Below are positions 1 to 10,450 of a DNA stretch of 64,000 bases, piece by piece. The stretch's first letter is position 1, and each line of letters begins with the position of its first letter. This DNA is from Cryphonectria parasitica EP155 (Eukaryota; Ascomycota; Sordariomycetes; Diaporthales; Cryphonectriaceae). The translations under genes and the position numbers were made by a program. Below the pieces are notes generated by a model. The model did not search any database. It was not told the origin of the DNA and was given only the letters and a program-made list of their open reading frames with translations. The stretch covers positions 1,471,630 through 1,535,629 of the forward strand of contig NW_024468916.1 of assembly GCF_011745365.1 (NCBI RefSeq), written 5' to 3'.

Positions 1-1264
1 GCCAGTGTGCTATACTGTCGTAGGGAGAGATCCGCAGGTATTTGACCAAGCTCTGCAGCTCATCGAGATTGTTTTGCATGGGAGTACCCGTCAGACACCA
101 TCTGAACTCCGAATCCAGTGCATAACATGCCTTCGTAGACTTTGCGTTTCGGTTCTTGATAGTGTGCGCCTCATCAAGAATGACGCGGTACCAATGGACT
201 CCGAAGCAGCCTGCCTTGAGGTTGTCCGTGGAATGACCATGCTCAGAGACCAGGATCTGGTAGGTGGTGATGACGACGTCGTACTGAGCGAGGTCTTGGA
301 ACCTCTTGGTGCGGTTCGGACCGTGATGGACGCAGATACTGAGCTGGTGAGACTTGGTCACCTTGTCCTTGATCTCCTGCTCCCACTGCCTGATCAGTGC
401 CAACGGTGCCACCACGAGCGTACCCTTCTCCACGCCGTTGAGGCTCTTCTTCCATCCCGGGCCGTCTTTTTGGGGTCTCGGATTGCTGATGATGAGAGAG
501 ATAGACTGTAATGTCTTGCCGAGGCCCATGTCATCTGCCAGAATGCCACCCTTGGGCACCTTTCCGCTCTTCACGGGACCAAGCTCACGACCCTTCATCC
601 ACTTGACACCCTCCACCTGGTGGGGCAGCAGCTTCACCTTGATCCCCTCTAGTGTCCCATCATCCAGATTTGTTTCGGCCCCTTCTTGGTCCTCGTCATC
701 TTCCATGCCACCCTCTAGCAGCGCCTTGAGGTCCTCATTCGCCTTGGCAGGGTCTGTATAGAAAGCCTGGTCGGCCAAGGCAGCGTGCCCCTGAGGAGCC
801 CTGTAGTATGATGACTGGACATATTTGGGTTGTTCTGGCTGCAGGACGTCGGGGCCCAGGGAGCTGAAGAGCTGGGGTTTCGCCGGTGACTGTATCTCGT
901 TGGGCTTCTGCGCCGGTTGTTTCTGGTCGCGGTGGTGCTCAGGTCGGTTCCTGGGCTGGTAGAAGAGATGTTCGGAGGCGTTGGCTGCCTTCTGCTTAAG
1001 ACTGGACATCAACTTCCCCGGCTTGCCAAAGAGGTGAGGTTCAGGTTGGCCGGTGCCCGCAGAGTGCAGGGACTTGTACGCAAGTGGCTGGGCGGGGCTA
1101 TTCGTGAGATCGATCACCTCACCGGACGGGTTGGGTGTGGGTTTGGAGGGCGATCTGTGGGACGAGGGCGTGCCTGGGTTGTGGAGGGACATGTTGGCGG
1201 CCTGTGAGCTTATAAACTCGAGATCGTCGTCGCTGAAGGAACTGGTGCGCGTGCCTCGCGCCAT
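1..1264 (-). CDS. SNF2-family DNA-dependent ATPase, Uls1/Ris1-like (N-terminal part, runs off left edge)
   Basis: The minus frame is open from an ATG at 1264 to the window edge (421 codons). It begins MARGTRTSSF and has a Ser/Pro-rich, disordered N-terminus followed by the SNF2 ATPase core. Visible helicase motifs are GGILADDMGLGKT (motif I, about residue 240), LVVAPLALIRQWEQEI (Ia region), VILDEAHTIKNRN (motif II, DEAH, about 360) and RWCLTGTPMQN (motif III, about 390). The sequence EVIDLTNSP near residue 50 fits a SUMO-interacting motif (hydrophobic core next to Asp). Family knowledge: yeast Uls1 and related RING-SNF2 proteins are SUMO-targeted translocases that act on chromatin and repair intermediates. 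The RING finger and second RecA lobe would lie beyond the edge, so assignment to Uls1 rather than Rad5/Rad16-type relatives is inference. No intron was needed in the visible part. Confidence 0.85.
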   Translation of the reverse strand, partial: MARGTRTSSFSDDDLEFISSQAANMSLHNPGTPSSHRSPSKPTPNPSGEVIDLTNSPAQPLAYKSLHSAGTGQPEPHLFGKPGKLMSSLKQKAANASEHLFYQPRNRPEHHRDQKQPAQKPNEIQSPAKPQLFSSLGPDVLQPEQPKYVQSSYYRAPQGHAALADQAFYTDPAKANEDLKALLEGGMEDDEDQEGAETNLDDGTLEGIKVKLLPHQVEGVKWMKGRELGPVKSGKVPKGGILADDMGLGKTLQSISLIISNPRPQKDGPGWKKSLNGVEKGTLVVAPLALIRQWEQEIKDKVTKSHQLSICVHHGPNRTKRFQDLAQYDVVITTYQILVSEHGHSTDNLKAGCFGVHWYRVILDEAHTIKNRNAKSTKACYALDSEFRWCLTGTPMQNNLDELQSLVKYLRISPYDSIAHW

Positions 1265-2129
1265 CTTGACAATCGGCAAGGTGTGAGGTTGCCTTAAAGG
1301 TAGATTCTGCGAAGTATGTTGAAGAAGAAAATTGGGTAGACTCCGCGAGGTGCGTTAAATATCCTGCGATATCTGCTTGTAGCCCGTTTAGACGGCCAAC
1401 AAGACTACTGCGCATTTGATGGACGAAGGCCAGGTTGTCTGAACAGCTCAGCGCATGCTGGATCAATTTCAGTGACAACAAAGTAGAGGTATGTGTCGTT
1501 TACTGCAGACCGTCTTCGCCAGTAATGTGATAACGCGTGTCGCGTCTCAAGGCTGCAAGACTGAGTTGGCGTTGCGCAAAGTGTTGGAGGGGCAAGGTTC
1601 TATAGTGAATGAGTGGTGCTCAGAGCCCCGTCAGAAGTAAACGATGACATAATTGAAAGCCCGTTGCCCAGCAGCCACGCCACACTTTAGCACCTGGAGT
1701 GCCCGCCACAGGGCGGCTGATTTATTCCACTGGCTCACTGTACAAGTCTGATTTAACCGGAGCGAAACCCTCAAAATCATTACCGATTCCAGAGCAATGC
1801 TTTCGATATCAACAGACCAATTTCTTCAACACCCGCTAATGTATCAGCCTTTTCAGTTTGTGACTCTTTAATTACTTTTGTTCTTTGTGGTCTATTTCTC
1901 TCTTCTTTCTTTCCTTCTTTAACATGATGAAATGGCCTGCTGGACCAAACACGAGTACGCCAACATCCTCCTACACAATTTACTAAGTAGAGATGAATAA
2001 ATTCAAGTACATGCTGAGAGAGGTCGCATCATGAATCTATGACATAATGAAAGAGAAGGAAGAAAACAAACCCTCTGCTGCAAGCCACAACACGCTGTAA
2101 ATGCCCATGAAATCTAAACGCTATGCTAT
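1265..2129. other. Intergenic, upstream of SNF2 gene and downstream of the Yrb30-like gene
   Basis: About 865 bp with no convincing coding frame. It should hold the 5' region of the SNF2 ATPase gene (transcribed leftwards) and the 3' end of the Yrb30-like gene. The stretch from 1850 to 1925 is pyrimidine-rich. No repeat or RNA gene was recognised. Confidence 0.6.
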
Positions 2130-4066
2130 TCACTTTGTAGGGGTATCAGTGTAAGGATCAAAGCCAACGCGCCTCTTCGCCTCGCTCCGGACCTTCCACC
2201 GCTCCTCCCCATTCATGCCCGTAGTGGATGTCTCTTCTAGAAAGAATGATAAGATGTAGTCCGGAATGGAGAGGTGTGCTGCCTGCTGAAACTCCTGCAG
2301 ACTGGTGAGCCGGACTAGCATCTCCATAAGCGACAGCGACGACGTAATCGAGCCAAAAGGCGACCGCGCCATGAAATTAGCATCGCGCTGGGCGTGTGGC
2401 TTTTCAACGTCTCGAGATGTTGTTGGGGTGCTGGAACGGCCGGTGACATCCGTCGTAGAAAGATTCTTCATCTGTGCGAGGAGGTTCGCGTCGACTGACG
2501 AGCGTTGCGATGGAGAGGGTCGTGCTTGCTTGATCATGGGCACAGAGTCTTCGCCCCCCATGTTGTCCTCATCTTCATCTTCTGGGTTGGATGACGATTC
2601 ATAGTCATTGTCCTCCGTGAAAACCTCGAGGGCCAGCCACTCAGGGTCGAGATGCGGTGGGAGGTGCATCGCAAGGGGGTGCTGCTGCTGCCCTGCTGAG
2701 GCTCTGGTCTCGCGAGGCTCGCTCTCCTCCCGCAGCTGACGGTCAATTTCGTCTTGTTCATCTGACGTGATGCTGTCCGAGTCGCCGATAGTTTTCATTG
2801 AGATATGGCTTCCGGGTGTCATGATTTGTTCAGTAATGTCAGCGGCGGTCGGAGCCCTCGTGTCCCGCTTCAGCAGGAGGATGGGATTATTGCCAGCCTC
2901 ATCAGCATTCCCAATGTTGAGGATCCTCCCACTATCAGTGTAGAAAATCTTGGCCACCTGATGAATGGGAATCGACTCTCGAATCCCTGCCTGCGGCATA
3001 TCATCATAGGGGCGAGCCCTTGCGTCCTCTTCATGCACCCTACCATCATCTAGGTCTTCAATGATTTCTAGATGGTACGAATACTCATCTGGTCTGCCAG
3101 ACATCTGCTGTCCCGGAGATGAATTATCCTGGCTGGAGACGACGGAGTGTGCAGGGCGTGGAACATAGCCTAGCGCAGGGTCAAAGTGCCAGGCCATGGG
3201 TGTCCTGCAGAGCGTCACCCGAGCCTTGTGTAGTACTTCCTGCCATATCGGCCGTCTTTCGCCAGGCTCGAAGCCGTATGGCTCGTCCTTCAAGGGGGTC
3301 CCCGAACGAGATGCGTCGGGAGTGACCGGCCTGGGAGGCTCTGACTTGCCTCGCTGCGGTGCACAGCTGGTATGGCCGACGAATAGCATGTAGAGCGACA
3401 GGCAAAAAGAAGGGCCGATTTGCACAGGTCTTGTGGGGTCTCGTGCGAACTGGGTGTCTCCAAGGTTAAGAAAGAAGCTTGCCTGAAGGAAACGCGAAGG
3501 AGATATGCCGGACGGCAGCGACGAGGCGAACGTCTCACCCGAAGCAGTGATGGCCAACTGCAGCGTGGGTATGTCCTTCTCGATCCTCGCCAGGAGCTCT
3601 TTGATCGCACGGATGATGGCGAGGAGTTCAGCATGGTGGGCTTCGGCCGTCGCGGCCGTCGTTCTAAGCTGACGAGAGGCCTCCTCCGCGAGCGCAGCAC
3701 TCTCGAGCCGCTTGCCGAGAGCGACAATGTCGCGATGGAGAGCTTTTGCCAGCGGAACGGCTGACTCTAAGAACACATTACCACGGCCAGACCTGTCACA
3801 CTGGTTAGCGTCCTGATCTCATGCCCGACTTGGATGCTCTGAATGACTCACTTGAATTCTATCAAGTCTATGACCGGTGACAGGATCTTGATCTTGCTGT
3901 TCAGCTGGTCCTGCAAAGACTTGAGTTCAGTGCGCAATGCGCGGTCGTCGATGCTCTTGAGCAGCCTAGAGCACTGCCCGATGGCATAAGTCGAGGTGAG
4001 GGCTATGCCGCTTCGAATGGCATAGTTGACGGCCTGCGCGCCGAACCGAGCCAGAAGGGCGTCCAT
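2130..4066 (-). CDS. RanGTP-binding protein, Yrb30-like
   Basis: Two exons on the minus strand, 4066-3852 and 3792-2130, joined across a 59-nt intron (GTGAGT donor, ACAG acceptor, CTAAC branch site). Together they give 625 residues. The N-terminus (MDALLARFGAQAVNYAIRSG, then a Leu-rich helix ending in LSPVIDLIEFKSGRGN) matches the conserved start of fungal RanGTP-binding proteins related to yeast Yrb30, as I remember the family. Yrb30 binds RanGTP and modulates RanGAP-stimulated hydrolysis in nuclear transport. The middle includes a Trp/Pro-rich stretch and a segment beginning YHLEIIEDLDDG. The C-terminal 200 residues are acidic and Ser-rich, with an HLSIPDYILSFFLEE element. The gene is divergent from sup35 and shares an 847-bp upstream region with it. 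The family call rests on pattern memory and has no catalytic motif to confirm it. Confidence 0.7.
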
Positions 4067-4913
4067 TCCGGGACTGGTCTGGGACTGGTCGGCCTCTTTC
4101 GTTGCCTTGGGTTGTCCTGGATGGCTGGCCTTGCAGACTTCAGGACTCCCCGTATGTATGCGTCTAATAGGTGATCATTTAATCTTACCTCATTGCTTTT
4201 TGAGGAAGAAGATGAGTGAAGAAGATGCTTCACCTGGAAGCTGGAGCCAACCTCAAGGCAAAATCTGTCTGTGCTTGCCTAGATTTCTTTGGAGTTGGTT
4301 GGTCTGCAGTAACAGATAGAGCTACGGCTGTACACTATCAGGCCCCCCTGAGAAGTGTATGGAAAGGTGTTAGTGATCTTTTTACAGGTACTACTATGCT
4401 GCTCTCAAGTATCCAGCCTGCCAGCTTGCCTAGGTGCTTGGGGCAGCTTGCAGGCCTAAGCCCACCACAATGATGCTGTGGCGGGGTCAGGCCCCTCCTG
4501 CCATTCTACAACTAAGACCCCGCCGCCACAGCAAAGTCTACCACAATCAACTGCCCAACCTATTGTCGAAATTTTGCCAATTTCTCAAAGCTTGAAGAGC
4601 AGAAAAACTTAGGCAGCAATTAGGGCATCCAGCCGGCTTGAGTCACTTACTGTCCTGCACTGCCTACGTGCTGTTCCACTACCGAAGCAACCCAGACAGG
4701 GCTCTGTATTCTTCACTACCCAACCGCCAACCTGAATCCCTGTGTCGAGTTGAAGCAGTTTCTTTTAAAAGACCCGCCTAAACCACCCCACCGTATCAAG
4801 CCTCGCAGCCCCGCCACGGAAGAACCTCCTGTCTGACTTGCACCCCTCCTTCGCCTTACCTCTTCAAACCACCACACCGTCCGTTACACCCACACCCCCC
4901 AAGAAGATCCAAA
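4067..4913. promoter_or_regulatory. Shared divergent upstream region of the Yrb30-like gene and sup35
   Basis: An 847-bp gap between two divergently transcribed genes, so both promoters must lie here. The last 150 bp before the sup35 ATG are C/T- and CCACC-rich, as is common in highly expressed fungal genes. An imperfect inverted repeat sits at 4474-4532. No sequence-specific operator was identified. Confidence 0.55.
4474..4532. repeat. Imperfect inverted repeat (potential hairpin/cruciform)
   Basis: The left arm at 4474-4487 (GCTGTGGCGGGGTC) is complementary to the right arm at 4516-4532, which carries one extra GGC triplet. The loop is about 28 bp and contains a smaller palindrome (GGGGTCAGGCCCC). 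It lies in the shared upstream region of two divergent genes. Confidence 0.7.
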
Positions 4914-7293
4914 ATGTCCAACCTCAACTCGTGGGAGGACGACCCTGCTGCCCAGGACGAGAATCTGGCGCAGCAGGCCCAACAGATGAACCTGGGCAAC
5001 AATCAAGGTCAACAGTCCTTCCGCCCTGGTGCCTCGACCTTTACGCCTGGAGCAGCTACCTTCCAGCCAGGCCAGCCCTATGGAGGTGGCTATGGCGTGC
5101 CGCAATACCAGCAGGGCTTCTACGGCGGAAATCAACAGGCCTACTACCCTCAGTACGGCGGTCAACAAGGCTTCAACCAATATGGAGGGCAGGGTGGCTA
5201 CGGCAACGTCTACGGGCAGCAGGCCCAGTACAATCAGGGCTACGGTAGGGAACCCGACAAGACGCGACTCAACTCTGCAATCAGGCAACCCGCTGACCTG
5301 CACACAGGCCAGTACCAGAACTATCAACAGGGGCAGCAGCAGCAGAAGCTTCAGCAGCAGCAACAGCAACAACAAGCCCCGAAGCAGACCCCCACCATTG
5401 CTAAGCGACCGACCGACGCCGCCGCATCTTCCTCCGACCCCAACGCCAATATGACGGTTGTGAAGGAGGGCGGGACCAAGGTACTGAGCATTGGCGGTGA
5501 CGCCCCCAAGCCGAAGGCTAAGGTCCTGACGATTGGTGGTACGGCGCCTGCTAAGGAAGAGCCGAAGAAGGGGGACGCTGCTGAGACCAAGGAGGAGGCG
5601 GCCAAACCTGAGGAGGGTGCTAAGGTCACCGCCGCGAAGGCTATCGAGAAGACCGGTGAGAAAGCTGGCTCGGATAAGGCTAGCTCTGGAAAGACATCGC
5701 CCACACCCTCTTCCGGGCGCAGCAGCCCTTCACGAGCCACTGCTGCTGGTGCAAAGGCAGCTCGCGATGCTGCCGCCGTCGAACAGGAGCAAAGCGCCGA
5801 TGTTGACGATGAGACCCTGAAGGAGATGTACGGCAAAGAGCACGTCAACATTATCTTCATCGGTCACGTCGACGCCGGCAAGTCGACTCTTGGTGGTGCC
5901 ATTCTTGTCCAGACAGGTATGGTGGACCAAAGAACGCTCGACAAATACAAGAGGGAAGCCAAGGAGATGGGCCGGGAGACATGGTACCTGTCATGGGCGC
6001 TGGATCTTACAAATGAAGAGCGATCCAAGGGCAAGACTGTCGAGGTTGGTCGTGGATTCTTCGAGACCGATAAGCGCAAGTACAGTATCCTGGACGCGCC
6101 TGGCCACAAGACATATGTGCCAAACATGATCGGTGGTGCCTCGCAGGCAGATGTTGGCATTCTCGTCATCAGGTAAGCAATATCCTAACGGAGCCATCAG
6201 GTGGTCTTTGGGAAAGCGAGCATCTCTGCTGACTAGTGTGTGTGTACAGCGCACGAAAGGGCGAGTATGAGACAGGTTTCGAAAAGGGCGGCCAAACGCG
6301 TGAGCATGCCATGTTGGCCAAGACTCAAGGTGTCAACAAGCTGGTAGTCGTAATCAACAAGATGGACGACCCGACCGTGGAGTGGTCCGAGGATCGTTTC
6401 AAGGAATGCACGACCAAGCTTTCTACGTTCCTGAAGGGCACGGGATACAACCTCAAGACCGACGTCTTCTTCATGCCCATCGCTGCTCAGTCCCTGATGG
6501 GCATCAAGGACAGGATACCCGATGGAGTTTGCCCTTGGTACAGCGGTCCCTCCCTGCTCGAATACCTGGACAGCATGCAGGCCCTGGAGCGCAAGCTCAA
6601 CGCGCCGTTCATGATGGCCATTGCTGGAAAATACCGTGATATGGGCACCATGGTAGAGGGGCGTATCGAAGCTGGTGTCGTGAAGAAGGGAATGAGCCTC
6701 GTCATGATGCCCAACAAGGCCAAGGTGGACGCCGCTGCCGTATATGGAGAGCAGGAAGACGAGATCGCGATTGCGCAGTGTGGTGACCAAGTACGAATGC
6801 GGTTGCGCGGCATAGAGGAAGAAGACATCCTTCCAGGTTTCGTGCTCTGCTCGCCCAAGCGTCTAGTGCATTGCGTCAAGCAGTTCGAGGCACAGATCCG
6901 CATTCTCGATCTGAAGTCTATCTTGTCGGCCGGCTTTAACTGCGTGCTGCACGTGCATGCTGCCATTGAAGAGGTTACGTTTGCTGCACTGCTGCACTCT
7001 TTGCAGAAGGGTACCAACCGCAAGAGCAAGAGGCCACCCACGCACGCCAAGAGGGGCGAAAGCATCATCGCCCGCATGGAGGTGACGGGTGCTTCAGGCG
7101 CCGTATGTATCGAGAGATTCGAGGACTACCCGCAGATGGGACGTTTCACCTTGGTAAGTAAAAGCTGGCTTCCGATCCCTAACCCTCAGGTCCTTTTCTC
7201 TTTCAAAAGCTAATTCTGGGTGTGTAGCGTGACCAAGGACAGACGATCGCCATCGGCAAGGTTATCAAGTTGATTACTGATGACGCAGCTTAA
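4914..7293 (+). CDS. sup35: Translation termination factor eRF3 (Sup35), GTPase
   Basis: eRF3 binds eRF1 and uses GTP to drive peptide release at stop codons in the cytosol. The N-terminus is a Gln/Gly/Tyr/Asn-rich prion-like domain (residues 1 to about 130) with repeated YGG, QQG and YNQ patterns. A charged Lys/Glu/Ala middle domain follows, then an EF1A-like GTPase. Visible motifs are IFIGHVDAGKSTLGG (G1), DAPGHKTYVPNMIGG (G3) and VVVINKMDDPTVEW (G4); the protein ends LRDQGQTIAIGKVIKLI. Clear introns are 6173-6249 and 7154-7227. A third, 63 nt, is likely at 5245-5307 and is a multiple of three. The best exon set is 4914-5244, 5308-6172, 6250-7153 and 7228-7293 (721 residues); retaining the 63-nt intron gives 742. 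The ATG at 4914 was chosen because MSNLNSWEDD is the conserved filamentous-fungal start. Confidence 0.95.
5245..5307 (+). other. sup35: Probable 63-nt, frame-preserving intron inside the sup35 prion-like domain
   Basis: The donor is GTAGGG, with a CTGAC branch-like site near 5293 and the acceptor CACACAG at 5301-5307. The segment contains no in-frame stop, so an ORF-based model would read through it. Translated, it would add 21 residues rich in charged amino acids (REPDKTRLNSAIRQ...) to an otherwise uncharged Q/G/Y/N stretch. Splicing restores a seamless NQGYGQYQNYQQ context. The GTAGGG donor is weaker than the others in this gene. Confidence 0.75.
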
Positions 7294-8293
7294 ATGCCTT
7301 TAGAAACGGGCGAGAAGAGCTATAGATGCGAAAGATCATTGATGGTATGGGAGAAAGAAATCTGAACTGTTCAGCAGGCCAGATAGACTTTCAGAGTCGA
7401 GACACGAAAAGAGAGGGAGGCATTCGTGGAGAACTCCTGTATTGCTGAGCCTGGACCAGATGCATTTGCCAATAACACCCTGGCATAATCGCAGCCAAAA
7501 GAAGATAAAAGTTATCATATTGTCTAAACCCCTTTCTGTCTTTCTGGGCCATCATGATAATGAAATGCTGCGTCAGTATATAGACCACCAGAGACTCTTT
7601 ATTGTAGTATATGATGGGCCCATTCGTGTTGGGGCAAATTCTGCCTCCACCGCTATCATCACAGGCGATGGTATCCCAAGTCTACAGCCTCAATATAGGC
7701 TTGGCCATGACCAAGATAAGACAGCATCCAACGCTAGCTTGCTGCCAGCCTATTCGGTTTATATCTCATTCAGCAACACTGTATGACAATCTCTTTTCCG
7801 ACAAAATGCTATGCTCTCGAGCTGTCCATGACATTTAGATTCATAGCCGGGCCAGTTCTGAGAAGATGCTTTGTTGTTGCTCGGGGCAAGGGAATGGAGC
7901 TTGACATCGGAATTGTCCATTCGATGTGGGGAAAGAGGCAGGGGTCCTCTGGGCGCATAGATCCGATGCCGCCCTTGCAAGAGGCCCCAAGGTACCGGAC
8001 ACATGGCGCTAGCACAGGCCCAGGGCGAGCGGGATGTTGGGGATTGTGGGGGATTGCACCACTGGCAAACCGATTTTCGCATGCCGATAAGTAGGCTGCT
8101 TTTTATCTATAGCCTTTTGTAGCCGGGATATTTCGAATCAACTTCCTTCAACTCCCCCACAACCTCTTGTTGCCCAGTCTCTGCCCCAGTCTCGTGGTCC
8201 CTGTGAGTTTTTCGCATCGACATCCCTAGCAGCAATTTCCACCTCTAGTTTGATGCTGACAACGACGACTGTTGCAACTTAGCAGCCTTCAAG
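7294..8293. other. Intergenic between sup35 and the carrier gene
   Basis: About 1 kb holding the sup35 3' UTR and the carrier promoter. Several 60-115 codon open frames exist but show no family resemblance or codon pattern. The 100 bp before 8294 are C/T-rich, consistent with a 5' UTR. Confidence 0.6.
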
Positions 8294-9613
8294 ATGTCCT
8301 CTGACAAGCCTCTCCCCTTCATATACCAGTTCGCCGCCGGTAAGTCACAAGCCACACTTTGTTGATGGTCACCACAGCCTTTGTTTGGGGATTTATGAAA
8401 AGCTGACTCGAGTTCTACTTGCAGGCGCTGTTGCCGGTGTGTCTGAGGTATGAGGAATCCCCTCTCTTTCAATTGGGCCTGCTGACATCCCCTTCTGTTC
8501 TTAGATTCTGGTTATGTATGTGTTCAAGGAACTGGCGCAAAGACACTGGTGATGCTGATAGCTGGCTTTAGGTACCCACTGGACGTCGTCAAGACAAGAG
8601 TGTAAGCTTCATTCAGGGAGGGGAACGAGGATGTCCCTGAGCTGACGAGCACCGCAGGCAACTCCAGACTGGAAAGGGAGCTGGCGCAGACTCCTACAAT
8701 GGCATGTTTGACTGCTTTTCCAAGATTGTTCGCAATGAGGGGTATGTACATAACCCACGCAGCCGAGGAGCAGCTCAGAGAGGGGAGCGCCCTGCAGAAC
8801 TGACAATGTAACGCGTCTTTCTCCAGCTTCTCGCGTCTCTACCGAGGCATCACTGCCCCGATTCTGATGGAAGCCCCCAAGCGTGCCACCAAGTTCGCGG
8901 CCAACGACGAGTGGGGCAAGTTCTACCGCAAGGCCTTTGGCGCCGAAAAGATGAACCAGTCGCTGTCCGTCCTGACAGGTGCCACCGCGGGCGCCACCGA
9001 GTCCTTCGTCGTCGTCCCCTTCGAGCTCGTCAAGATCCGGCTGCAGGACAAGGCCTCGGCTGGCAAGTACAACGGCATGCTGGATGTGGTCGCCAAGACG
9101 ATCAAGCAGGAGGGTGTGCTGGCCATGTACAACGGCCTGGAGAGCACGCTGTGGCGTCACATCCTGTGGAATGCGGGCTACTTTGGCTGCATCTTCCAGG
9201 TGCGCCAGCTATTGCCCAAGGCGAGCGACAAGCGGGGCCAGATGTTCAACGACATCATGGCGGGTACGGTCGGTGGTACGGTGGGCACGATCCTGAACAC
9301 ACCCATGGACGTGGTCAAGTCGCGCATCCAGAACAGCCCCAAGGTCCCCGGTACCGTCCCCAAGTACAACTGGGCCTGGCCTGCTGTCGGCACGGTCATG
9401 AAGGAGGAGGGCTTCGCTGCGCTGTACAAGGGTTTCTTGCCCAAGGTGTTGCGTCTGGGTCCGGTGAGTTCCATACATCCTCCTGTTCTTATGAGGTTCT
9501 GCTGTTCTTGTTGTTGTTGGCTAACGACGTAATGATAGGGCGGTGGCATTCTTCTCGTGGTCTTCACCGGCGTCATGGATTTCTTCCGAAAGCTGAACGA
9601 GGGCAAGGCATAA
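8294..9613 (+). CDS. odc1: Mitochondrial 2-oxodicarboxylate carrier
   Basis: A SLC25-type inner-membrane carrier; Odc1/Odc2 exchange 2-oxoadipate and 2-oxoglutarate. Seven exons keep one frame and encode 301 residues, the usual length: 8294-8339, 8425-8447, 8505-8515, 8572-8601, 8658-8741, 8827-9463, 9539-9613. The three carrier repeats carry the signatures PLDVVKTR, PFELVKIR and PMDVVKSR. The N-terminus MSSDKPLPFIYQFAAGAVAG and the repeat-2 segment PILMEAPKRATKFAANDEW are characteristic of Odc proteins. Exons 2 and 3 are only 23 and 11 nt, and five of the six introns fall in the first third of the gene. The intron lengths are 85, 57, 56, 56, 85 and 75 nt. No classical presequence is present, as expected for this family. 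Confidence 0.92.
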
Positions 9614-10450
9614 TAGACTGTGGTAGACATGCTGAAACTGCGTCACATGCTGAGCATCGGTCCGATTCTTTCACATAGTTCTGCACCACCCGCCCCCCAA
9701 CAAAGAGCAATACAGTCAAGAGAACATAGCACGCGCGAGCTATTCGTACGATATCCGGAATTGGAAAAGTTACAGGAAATCATCCTCATTCAGTCGTTTA
9801 CAGTGACTCCTTTTGAAAACAGGCTGCTGGGGGCTTTGAGTGGCGGAAGAGGCTCTTATGTGGTCGAATGATGATGTTTGTGAGGTCCAATACCAACGAG
9901 TCTTATAGGAGCCCGTCGAAACGTACCGAATTTGCTGCCGTGAAAAGAGACAGCCCCCAACAACAGCGATGATGATGGTCATGATGCTGACGATGGTAAT
10001 GAGCAAAACAGGAGGCAAGGAGAATACGCTCAGGACGGGGGACAAAGATGCGAAAGGGGCCGCCGCGGCCTCACTCCGATCAACCCATTCTCGTGGATGA
10101 CCCGTCGAGAGTCATGTTTGGGCTTGCCAAAGTGCAGTATGATCTGTACTAAACGCTTATGGAGGGTCCTGAAAGGTGCCAGAGTATCCACAAGTGTGTT
10201 CAGGGCGATTTGAGATCAAGGACTTGGAATGAGCCCAGTGATATATATGTACACTCAAGAGGTGAGACCAAGCTGGAACACGACCAAGATTCGCAATCAT
10301 GTCCTGGAAAGTACAGGATGCTGACATGCCTACCAGCCCCTTCCAGATGCTCATCCTCCATCTTGTTACGAAGAAAATCTCAAAAAAAGAATATATCGAG
10401 GACAAATCCCGCCATACTACGCTAGTCTTTTCTTCGTCTTCCGACTTACT
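9614..10450. other. Intergenic between convergent genes
   Basis: About 840 bp between the 3' ends of the carrier gene (+) and the Cys/Gln-rich membrane protein (-). It contains degenerate GATGATG runs near 9965-10000 and no supported gene. Confidence 0.6.

Noticed and set aside
4884..5375. 163-codon Leu/Val-rich minus-strand frame opposite sup35
   Set aside because: It is the antisense reading of CAG/CAA-rich prion-domain codons and has no independent support.
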